A stretch of DNA of 64,000 nucleotides from Herbidospora mongoliensis. GTDB lineage: Bacteria > Actinomycetota > Actinomycetes > Streptosporangiales > Streptosporangiaceae. A model generated the notes under the pieces. That model did no database searches. It was not told the origin of the DNA and saw nothing but the letters and a program-made list of their open reading frames with translations. The position numbers and the translations under genes are program-made. The stretch spans positions 124,001 through 188,000 of the forward strand of contig NZ_BBXD01000021.1 of assembly GCF_001570545.1 (NCBI RefSeq), read 5' to 3'. Every line of letters begins with the position of its first letter. Position 1 is the stretch's first letter. Shown here piece by piece: positions 16,238 through 22,781 of this stretch.

Positions 16238-16311
16238 GCCGCTCTAGCCCAACGGCAGGAGGCACCGTGCTCAGGACACGGGCAGTCGGGGTTCGAATCC
16301 CCGGGGCGGCA
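16238..16311 (+). tRNA. tRNA with CAG (Leu) anticodon but class I fold
   Basis: Acceptor GCCGCTC/GGGCGGC has one wobble. The anticodon arm CCGTG-CTCAGGA-CACGG gives CAG with a normal U33. The T arm CGGGG-TTCGAAT-CCCCG is perfect. The variable loop is GCAGT (5 nt), not the long arm expected of tRNA-Leu. The D-arm region TAGCCCAACGG is shared with the preceding tRNA, so the two are probably paralogues. Confidence 0.7.
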
Positions 16312-16322
16312 CGCAGGACAGA

Positions 16323-16414
16323 GGAGGGGCCAGCCGACAGATGGCGACGGCCGCGGTCTCGAAAACCGTTGGCGCCCGCGAGGGCGCGTGCGAGTTCGAC
16401 CCTCGCCCCCTCCG
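16323..16414 (+). tRNA. tRNA-Ser (CGA)
   Basis: Class II tRNA: acceptor GGAGGGG/CCCCTCC, anticodon arm GCGGT-CTCGAAA-ACCGT (CGA), a long GC-rich variable arm, T arm GCGAG-TTCGACC-CTCGC and discriminator G as usual for serine. Position 8 is C and an extra base seems to lie before the D stem, both unusual. Confidence 0.75.
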
Positions 16415-16419
16415 CGCAG

Positions 16420-16492
16420 GGCCCGTTGGTCTAGTGGTGAGGACACCTGACTCTCAATCAGGAGATCACCGGTTCGAATCCGGTACGGGTCA
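16420..16492 (+). tRNA. tRNA-Glu (CUC)
   Basis: Acceptor GGCCCGT/ACGGGTC. The anticodon arm CCTGA-CTCTCAA-TCAGG gives CUC, and the T arm ACCGG-TTCGAAT-CCGGT is perfect. Discriminator A, no encoded CCA. Confidence 0.85.
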
Positions 16493-16502
16493 CGACAGGC
16501 AA

Positions 16503-16575
16503 GCCCCGTTGGTCTAGCGGTCAGGACGCTCGGCTTTCACCCGAGAGAACGCCGGTTCGAATCCGGTACGGGGTA
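16503..16575 (+). tRNA. tRNA-Glu (UUC)
   Basis: Acceptor GCCCCGT/ACGGGGT with a G:U first pair. The anticodon arm CTCGG-CTTTCAC-CCGAG gives UUC, and the T arm GCCGG-TTCGAAT-CCGGT is perfect. It is similar to the preceding Glu tRNA, as expected for an array grown by duplication. Confidence 0.85.
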
Positions 16576-16580
16576 CGCAC

Positions 16581-16656
16581 GGCCACATAGCTCAGTGGAC
16601 AGAGCGCCGGTTTACGAAACCGGACGGCGCAGGTTCGAGTCCTGCTGCGGCCACCA
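16581..16656 (+). tRNA. tRNA-Arg (ACG)
   Basis: Acceptor GGCCACA/TGCGGCC with one A-C mismatch. The anticodon arm CCGGT-TTACGAA-ACCGG gives ACG, and the T arm GCAGG-TTCGAGT-CCTGC is perfect. A73 is followed by an encoded CCA. It is the last tRNA of the array. Confidence 0.85.
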
Positions 16657-16791
16657 AGTGATACCTTCGGCAGCGCCGTGCACCAAAACGCACCAAGGAG
16701 GTGAGACCGATCAACACGATGACAGATCGGGCCTCCCTCCCCCGCATGGCCTAGGGAGTGCCCGCAGGCACCCCGAAAGGCTGGCACAGCC

Positions 16792-17523
16792 ATGCACTTC
16801 ACCTCAGACACTTCGTCCGAGGGCGTCCGCGAACAACTCTTCACCGTCGGCGACGTCCCCGGCGTCCTGTGGACCCCGGAAGACGCCACCACCCCGCGCC
16901 CGCTCATCTTCCTGGGCCACGGCGGCGGCCGGCACAAAAAGGCCCCGGACATCGCCGCCCTCGCTCACCGCCTCGTCACCGAACAGCGCTACGCGGTCAC
17001 GTCAGCCGACGTCCCCGGCCACGGCGACCGCCCCACAGACGAGACCTACGACCGCATCGCCACCGAGAACCAGGCAAGGATCGAGGCCGGCGAGGACCCG
17101 GCACCCCTAATCGCCGCCTTCCAAGCGTTGGTGGCCGACCAGACCGTCCCGGAATGGCAGGGGGTTCTGGACGTCGTCCAAGATCTCCCCCACGTAGGCC
17201 GTGGCCCGGTGGGCTATTGGGGCGTGTCGCTGGGCTGCGGCCTGGGCGTCCCGTTCATCGCGGCCGAACCCAGAGTCGCAGCAGCGGTCGTCGGTCTGGG
17301 CGGCGCATCCGCCTCAGCGGAGACCGCCAGGAAGATCACCGTACCGATCGCCTTCCTGCTGCAATGGGACGACGAACGGGTCCCGAGACCCGAGGCTCTG
17401 GCCCTCTACGGCGCCTTCGCCTCTCCTGAGAAAACCCTCCACGCCAACCCCGGCAAACACGGCGAGGTCCCCGATTTCGAACTCGACGACACCCTCCACT
17501 TCTTCGCCCGCCATCTGAGCTAG
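16792..17523 (+). CDS. Alpha/beta hydrolase, dienelactone-hydrolase-like, 243 aa
   Basis: Alpha/beta-hydrolase fold: oxyanion region LIFLGHGGGRHKKAPD, nucleophile elbow GVSLGCG, acid LQWDDERVP and a C-terminal His in NPGKHGEVPD. The length suits a single-domain esterase or lactonase. The ATG at 16792 lies 135 bases after the tRNA array. In the gap, AAGGAGGTGA at 16696-16705 precedes only a peptide of about ten codons (ATG at 16720), which I do not call. The substrate is unknown. Confidence 0.82.
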   Translation: MHFTSDTSSEGVREQLFTVGDVPGVLWTPEDATTPRPLIFLGHGGGRHKKAPDIAALAHRLVTEQRYAVTSADVPGHGDRPTDETYDRIATENQARIEAGEDPAPLIAAFQALVADQTVPEWQGVLDVVQDLPHVGRGPVGYWGVSLGCGLGVPFIAAEPRVAAAVVGLGGASASAETARKITVPIAFLLQWDDERVPRPEALALYGAFASPEKTLHANPGKHGEVPDFELDDTLHFFARHLS

Positions 17524-17618
17524 CACCATGGGTCGGCTGCCGAGGCACATCCCCGGCAGCCACCCCATGACCCGGGAGAACAACTGGGCCGGCCCTTCAC
17601 CGTCCTAGGGTGGAGTCG

Positions 17619-18137
17619 ATGAGCCACGATGATGTCGACCAGATGATCTTGGACGAGGTCGCGGCCGACGCCCGCCTCGCCATCCAGGAGTTCGACGACG
17701 CCCGAGCCTGGCTGAGGGAAGCCCGCCAACGCCCGATGGAGCCGCTGGGGGTGGAGGTCTGGGTCACCGACCCGACTTTCGAGCATGTACTGCTGGTCAG
17801 ACACCCCTGGCGCGGATGGGTGCCACCCGGAGGAAAGGTGGAGCAGGGCGAGGGACCGCGTGCGGCGGCGGTCCGCGAGTGCCTGGAGGAGACCGGGCTA
17901 CAGCCCGAACTGCTGCCCGAACCTGCCGCCGTGATGGTGCGCTCCTACCAGGCCGACCGGTCCCCGACACTGAGCCTGTCCTACGCCGCGATCGCCGCCC
18001 GCGACCTGCCGCTAAGCGGAGAGCCGGGCCAGCCGCCGGCGTGGTTCAGCCTGGACGCCGACTGGGACAGCGTCTTCCCCGACGACCGCGAACGGATCCG
18101 TTCACACGCTCAGCGCCTGGGCCAGCGACCCGGTTGA
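17619..18137 (+). CDS. NUDIX hydrolase, 172 aa
   Basis: A complete Nudix box is visible: GGKVEQGEGPRAAAVREC continuing LEETGL, matching Gx5Ex7REuxEExGu. It hydrolyses a nucleoside diphosphate linked to some moiety; the exact substrate cannot be read. An N-terminal helical extension (residues 1-45) precedes the fold. ATG 17619 is chosen over GTG 17610; GGTGGAG lies just upstream. It is preceded by a 95-base gap after the hydrolase gene. Confidence 0.88.
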   Translation: MSHDDVDQMILDEVAADARLAIQEFDDARAWLREARQRPMEPLGVEVWVTDPTFEHVLLVRHPWRGWVPPGGKVEQGEGPRAAAVRECLEETGLQPELLPEPAAVMVRSYQADRSPTLSLSYAAIAARDLPLSGEPGQPPAWFSLDADWDSVFPDDRERIRSHAQRLGQRPG

Positions 18138-18441
18138 GCGAACGCTCTCCCCTGCATCAGAGGCCGCTTCGAAGAGGGACCCGCACCGCCTTTCACTCGT
18201 AGGTTGCAGTAGGCAGGCGGCCCCAGGCCACGGCTTCCCAGGGCTCATCGGCACAGAGTGCGTGTCTGCGTTGCCCGTGACCCTTTCACCCCGAGCAGCC
18301 AAGGACCGGCGTCGTCCAGGCAGTCGCCGCTCCCAACGTGTTCAATGCGCTCGCGACCGCCACCTGCCTGGCAAAAAGCCGTCACGGACGCCCCAATCCG
18401 GATCTATGGGCTCCTGAGACCCGGTGTGCCAGGCTGAAGGA
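18138..18441. other. Gap without recognisable gene
   Basis: About 300 bases between the NUDIX gene and a broken hydrolase. I see no convincing ORF, tRNA or strong hairpin. The composition is slightly less GC-rich than the flanks. Confidence 0.5.
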
Positions 18442-18670
18442 ATGCGGTACGCAGACTGGGGCGAACGTTCCCCACGGTGGGCCGGAATCCGCAGCCAGAT
18501 GATCGATGTCTCCGGCGCCAAGGTCCATTACCTGAGCGCCGGTAAGACCCAGGATGGCCCCACCCACCTGCTGATCCACCCCATGGCCGGTAGCGCGTCG
18601 ATGTGGATGACACCATCGCCGACCTGAGCGCCCACGGTCCGGTGATCGCCCCCGACCTACCGACTCGCAC
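18442..18670 (+). pseudogene. Truncated, frameshifted alpha/beta hydrolase
   Basis: ATG 18442 opens MRYADWGERSPRWAGIR, then VHYLSAG and LLIHPMAGSASMWM, the N-terminal strand and oxyanion loop of an alpha/beta hydrolase. The frame then hits a stop at 18625-18627. In a shifted frame the family continues as DTIADLSAHGPVIAPDLP, and similarity then vanishes before the nucleophile elbow. So there is a frameshift near 18605 and loss of the 3' two-thirds, shortly before IS-end-like repeats. It is a decayed fragment. Confidence 0.7.
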
Positions 18671-18762
18671 AGACACGCGCACGCCAGGCAAGCGGAGCCT
18701 GAGTCCCAGCCTCCGACCATCCACGCCACCCGATGCCATCGACGGCCGTGCGTTTGGTTTCG

Positions 18763-18808
18763 TTCGTGAGAAGTGACCGCATTTGTTCGTGAGTTCTGAC
18801 CGCACTTG
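18763..18808. repeat. Two 23-bp tandem repeats, IS-end-like
   Basis: Units 18763-18785 and 18786-18808 share TTCGTGAG and TGACCGCA. Multiple short direct repeats of this kind are typical of terminal regions of IS21-type elements. No transposase is nearby, so this would be a remnant. Confidence 0.5.
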
Positions 18809-18907
18809 AGGGCTGGGACCATGATCAATGTTCGGGAGAGCCGACCGCACCAATGGGGTGGAGGTCGCGGGGTCAGGGGGGCTGGTTTGTCAGTGCTCGG
18901 CCCTAGC

Positions 18908-19636
18908 ATGCGCAGCATGCAACGATATGTCGACGAGGACCTGCACGGTGCAGAGTTCCGCGAGTGCGATCTGACCGGGGCACGCCTGATCGGCGTCGTC
19001 ATGCAGGACGCCGTGATCGACGGGCTTATCACCAACCTCGTGGTGAACGGGGTCGAGGTCACCGAGTACGTCGAGGCAGAGCTCGACCGGCGTAATCCGG
19101 TGCGGCTGCTGATCCGCTCCGAGGACCCTGCCGATCTGCGCGAGGCAGCGCGTCAGCTCCATACCGGCTGGTCCGCAACGATCGAGCGAATCCGTCGTAC
19201 GCCCGGCATCGAGCGCCGCAGCGTGAACGACGAGTGGTCGGCTGTGCAGACGATGCGCCACCTGGTCTTCGTCCACGACTCGTGGTTCCGCCGTTGCTGC
19301 CTGGGCTCGACGGAGCTGTTCACGCCGATGGGCATCGGGACGACCGTCGAGCCCTACCGTGGAGCGCACGGGCTTGACCTCTCGCTCGATCCGTCCCTCG
19401 ACGAGATCGTGAGCGTGCGTGAGGCACAGGCCTCCGAGCTTGAGGCCTGGCTCGACGGGGTCACCGCTGGGCAGCTCGCCGGGCGAGCGCCGGTGCCCGA
19501 CGACGATGTCTGGCCGCCGTACGCCCGGGGCCGCTCGGTGCGGCGGTGCCTCGGCACGGTGCTCAACGAGACCTTCGAGCACCACGGCTTCTGCGTCCGC
19601 GACCTCGACCTGATCGAGGCACAGGACGCTGAGTAG
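18908..19636 (+). CDS. DinB-like protein with short pentapeptide-type N-terminus, 242 aa
   Basis: The N-terminus (LHGAEFRECDLTGARLIGVV) matches the A(D/N)LxG pentapeptide pattern for about three coils. The rest is a helical DinB/DUF664-like domain: WSAVQTMRHLVFVHDSWFRR contains a His that is a usual metal ligand, and a further His pair lies near the C-terminus (ETFEHHGFC). DinB-fold proteins are metal-binding, some being thiol-dependent transferases. The start is ATG 18908 or 18917. The gene stands alone between repeats in a degraded region, which suggests acquired cargo. Confidence 0.7.
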   Translation: MRSMQRYVDEDLHGAEFRECDLTGARLIGVVMQDAVIDGLITNLVVNGVEVTEYVEAELDRRNPVRLLIRSEDPADLREAARQLHTGWSATIERIRRTPGIERRSVNDEWSAVQTMRHLVFVHDSWFRRCCLGSTELFTPMGIGTTVEPYRGAHGLDLSLDPSLDEIVSVREAQASELEAWLDGVTAGQLAGRAPVPDDDVWPPYARGRSVRRCLGTVLNETFEHHGFCVRDLDLIEAQDAE

Positions 19637-20051
19637 GACCGGCCACGGACTCACGGGGTACTTCTCGAGCATCCGGCGGTACTTGCCTCACATGCCTGAT
19701 GCTCCGCAGGCACCTTTGATAACGGGCGGCCGCCCGGACGTCAGCGAGCTCGTAGAGGTGCGCTGCCCTGGAGGCCGGCGATGCGGTCCATGAGTGCGGT
19801 CGAATCCCACGAACAACGACTTCGCCCAACCATGCCCGCGGTCACAGCCGACGAACAACCGCGGTCAGGTCACGCGAACGAAACCAGCGGGACGAGCCCA
19901 CTGCCCAACATGACCACCGAAGCCGATCCGGGCAGCCTACTTGCCTAACGTGACTGACAGCCCCTCAAACAGCTGACCAGCAAGTTCGCTTGAGAACCCA
20001 GAAAACAATCGGCCTCGTAGGTGGTGGCGCGGTGCATGTCCTTCATCGCGG
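19637..20051. other. Non-coding stretch with interspersed repeats
   Basis: No credible gene. It contains two copies of the word ACTTGCCT followed by an ACATGCCT-like tail (19681 and 19939). It also has one copy of a 28-base repeat (19973-20000) that recurs at 20829-20856. These look like boundaries of inserted segments. Confidence 0.5.
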
Positions 20052-20486
20052 TCATCGCCGTTCGGGCGGCCGACATGGACCTGGCCGGGGAACCTGTGCC
20101 GCCAGCTTCTTCGGCGCCCGCAGGCAGTAGCTCTCGATGAGTAGCTCGGCGATCTCGTCCCAGTCCGCGTCCGGTTCGATCACCATGCCCACGACCTGCG
20201 GGTGCCACCTCGGTTTGTAGAACGGGTGGCCGGTGCCGACGAGCGCGGCGAGCTCGGCACCGTCGGAGCGGAAGGTCAGGACGGTGGCATCCCCGACGAA
20301 CGGCGCGTCGCGGGTGTAGGCGGGCGGGTACTCGTCGCTGATACCGAGGACGTGGGCGAAGGTCTTCTTGCGGACCAGCCAGCGGGTGCCGACCCAGGCC
20401 TGTTCCTCGTAGACGCCGGGGAGTGCGAGGCACAGCGCGCGGAGGCGGTCGAGGACGTCGTCCGGCACGTCGGGGCTGTCCGGCAT
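20052..20486 (-). CDS. MmcQ/YjbR family DNA-binding-fold protein, 144 aa
   Basis: YjbR/CyaY-like fold: LRALCLALPGVYEEQAWVG, TRWLVRKKTFAHVLGI, LTFRSDGAELAALV and YKPRWHPQVVGMVI follow the family pattern. ATG 20486 has GGGAG at good spacing; the longer open frame has no support. The family's function is not established, and MmcQ itself belongs to a mitomycin resistance locus. Repeats flank the gene on both sides, so it may be transferred cargo. Confidence 0.75.
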   Translation of the reverse strand: MPDSPDVPDDVLDRLRALCLALPGVYEEQAWVGTRWLVRKKTFAHVLGISDEYPPAYTRDAPFVGDATVLTFRSDGAELAALVGTGHPFYKPRWHPQVVGMVIEPDADWDEIAELLIESYCLRAPKKLAAQVPRPGPCRPPERR

Positions 20487-21122
20487 CGGCGTCTCCCAAA
20501 ATTGTCGGTGCTCTCGTGCATGGTGCCCCGCCATGAGCCTGAACCACGTCGACATCGTCCTGGCGGCTGACCCACTTGCCTGACATGCCTTACCGATCAT
20601 CAACCGCTGAACAGCCGGAACGCTCAAGACCCTGAGGCAGGCGGCGGAGACCTTCAGTGATGCATCAGCGTCAGGTGGCACTCTCGCTGACTTGATCAAC
20701 ACCTGAGCGAACGCCACTCGCCATGACCTTAGAGCCCGGGTGAGGCACGTGGCGGCCTCTTGGAACGCCACTCGACAGCGGCCGAGATCGGTCCACTTGC
20801 CGCACTTGCCTTACAGCGCTGCAGACCACTGACCAGCGAAGTCGCTCGAGAACCCAAGATAACCATCGAGCCGACGAAGGAGGTCCTGCGGCGCCGATCG
20901 CCCCGGCAACCCCCCGGCCATCAGCCACAGCCAGCGATCGTCACGGGCTCAACCCGCCATCAAGGCCTCAGCTACGCCTCGGGTGGGGCCAAAACTCACC
21001 CGTGATCAAGACCCCCAAGATCGCTAAATGGGGCCAAAACTCGCCGGTAGGTGGAGCCAGCTCTCACCCCTGAAATCAACCGACCTCCGACGCCGAAGAA
21101 CTACGCGCATTTGCCCAGCCCG
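20487..21122. other. Non-coding, repeat-bearing degraded region
   Basis: No gene is recognisable over about 640 bases. The region holds two ACTTGCCT-type repeats (20574 and 20804), the second copy of a 28-base repeat (20829-20856) and a set of IS-end-like repeats (20984-21070). Short frames lack ribosome-binding sites and family patterns. Confidence 0.5.
20984..21070. repeat. Three 19-bp IS-end-like direct repeats
   Basis: The units at 20984-21002, 21029-21047 and 21052-21070 follow TGGGGCCAAAACTCACCCG with changes. Serial short repeats like this are characteristic of IS21-family termini. No istA or istB gene adjoins, so this is a probable relic. Confidence 0.5.
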
Positions 21123-21596
21123 TTAGCGCTTGAACAGCGTCCTGCACACCTGTGCCTTGTAACCGTGGAAACGAGCGCACGGGTAATGACGGACGGCGCT
21201 ATGACGCTTCACCGCTGACTGCTCCGCCTTCTTGCTCGGGCGAACGTTCTTGTCCACTCTGACAAGCGGTGTCCGATGCTGCTCAGCCGGCTTGGCTGGC
21301 GTCGAATCCCTGTCCATCGGAGAGACGTGGGGCGCGCTGACCGAGGCGACTTTGAGGGCCACTGGAGCGAGCGGATTCACCTGCGCCATGGCGGCCGGCG
21401 AAACCGAGACCGGGCTTCGCGCGGAGACACCCGATTGAATGACGATTCCGAAGGAGTAACCGAAGCCCACGCCGAACCCCACGGCCAGGGCCAACGTCAT
21501 GGTTCTGCGAAACAGGCTGCGCCGACCCCTGAGGAACCACCCGAAAGGCTTGGCAGGCGGGCGACGGTTGAAGGCGGACGGCGGCAGTTCGTTCAT
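21123..21596 (-). CDS. Small single-pass membrane protein of unknown function, 157 aa
   Basis: The gene has a strong ribosome-binding site (GGGGGGA) upstream of ATG 21596. A basic N-terminus (about residues 1-32) is followed by one transmembrane helix rich in Gly (TLALAVGFGVGFGYSFGIVI). The external part is Ser/Pro/Lys-rich and ends with two cysteines (HYPCARFHGYKAQVCRTLF) that could form a disulfide. I do not recognise the family. Repeats and non-coding DNA surround it. Confidence 0.55.
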   Translation of the reverse strand: MNELPPSAFNRRPPAKPFGWFLRGRRSLFRRTMTLALAVGFGVGFGYSFGIVIQSGVSARSPVSVSPAAMAQVNPLAPVALKVASVSAPHVSPMDRDSTPAKPAEQHRTPLVRVDKNVRPSKKAEQSAVKRHSAVRHYPCARFHGYKAQVCRTLFKR

Positions 21597-22246
21597 GGAA
21601 TCCCCCCGATATCCAGCACGACCAGCCAGCCAACGATCACCGAGGACGGCAGTGTTCCCCCTGCTGTCGAAACTTGGTGATCTTTCCCGGACCCAGATGA
21701 CAGAGGTCATAAGCATGCTTGTCCATTGATTCACAGGGAGTTTCGCGGGAGCTCGCCGACGGCGCCCCCTGTTGACAGCCGCTCACCACTAAATGATCAG
21801 ACAGTGGGAAGTCGGTTCAGCACCATCACGTCATCAACGTCATCGCTGTCAGCAAGCCAACTGATCGAGAGGGTTCTATAGGTCAGTCAGCGCTTTGGCT
21901 TGGCGTGGCGATCCGGTCACCGACCTTCGAAAATGTGGCTCTGAGGTTCTCCGTCAGGCTGTACCGCCTGAACAGGACTTCCTTCATGCCATTCATTCTG
22001 GCAACCCTGCCGACAAAATACGCTCTGAGGCCGGCATTCGAGCGAGGCTATAGAAAGAAACCGAGCGAAGCGAGAAACCACCCGAGCGAAGCGAGGCCTT
22101 GCCAGGGAGCGCGAGGGGCGGAGCCCTTCGCGAGGAGCGAGAGCGCGACCCGGAGCGAAGCGACGCGCAAGCGGCCAGGGGGAGCGCGAGGGGGCGAAAG
22201 CCCTCTCGTATCGGGGGGTTCGGGGGGTCGTCCCCCCGGGTGAAAT
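21597..22246. other. Intergenic region with GAGCGAAGCGA repeats and hairpins
   Basis: No convincing gene. GAGCGAAGCGA recurs at 22063-22073, 22084-22094 and 22153-22163 within a GAGCG-rich tract. A GGGGGG/CCCCCC hairpin occupies 22222-22237. The 21597-21960 part is AT-richer than its surroundings and may carry the promoter of the minus-strand membrane protein. Confidence 0.5.
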
Positions 22247-22305
22247 GGCGAATGGCCCGTGAAAGCTGCCCCGAAGGGGCAACGACCACGAGCCATCCAT
22301 TCGCC
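22247..22305. terminator. Nested hairpin at the ssrA 3' end
   Basis: GGCGAATGG (22247-22255) pairs with CCATTCGCC (22297-22305), enclosing an inner GCCCC-GAA-GGGGC hairpin. It lies immediately beyond the tmRNA 3' end on the minus strand, so it is probably the ssrA terminator, although it lacks a clear T run. Confidence 0.6.
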
Positions 22306-22307
22306 AG

Positions 22308-22693
22308 TGGAGGTGGCGGGAATCGAACCCGCGTCCTTCAGCACCGAGCCAGGGCTTCTCCGGGTGCAGCCTGATTAGCGTTTTCTCAGCCCCGGCGCTC
22401 TCTCAGGCGAGTCGCCGACGGGCTCATCCGCTGTTTGTTTTCCCATCCTCCCCCGCGGCCGGCGAAGATGGTGGAGCCTCCTAGCAATGCCAGATCCCGA
22501 GCCGGAGGCGGTCTCGGGCTGACACGGTTATACTCTCTGCTTAGGCAGCGAGAGCCAGGGAACCCTGGCTAACCGAAGTGGCCTTGGTATTGGCACTTAT
22601 TTGTTTGCGGACACAGTGTTAACGAGGTTATGTCCGCCGTCCTCGACCCGCTTCCCCTGCCTTGTAATGCCAAAGTCGAAACCGGTCACCCCC
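22308..22693 (-). ncRNA. ssrA: tmRNA
   Basis: The tRNA-like domain is intact: the 5' end GGGGGTG pairs with 3' CACCTCC, and the T arm GGGTTCGATTCCC gives a normal TTCGATT loop. The RNA resumes translation on a GCC codon and encodes the tag ANTKATSVSQGSLALAA followed by TAA. The ANTK start is as in other actinomycetes and LAA is the usual protease signal. No CCA is encoded. tmRNA with SmpB rescues stalled ribosomes and marks the product for proteolysis; smpB lies 2 kb upstream. Confidence 0.93.
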
Positions 22694-22781
22694 ATGTGAA
22701 GTTGTCAAACCCGGTCGCGCAAGCTCCCGGACACCGCAACTTTACCTGTACAACCACCCTGCCGCGACCATGTATTCCCCG

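Noticed and set aside
16696-16752. Peptide of about ten codons behind a perfect AAGGAGGTGA
   Set aside because: The ribosome-binding site is strong, but the ORF is too short and badly spaced to call from sequence alone.
22048-22374. Overlapping ORFs in the GAGCG-rich tract
   Set aside because: They arise from the repetitive sequence and run into the tmRNA; no ribosome-binding site or protein pattern.
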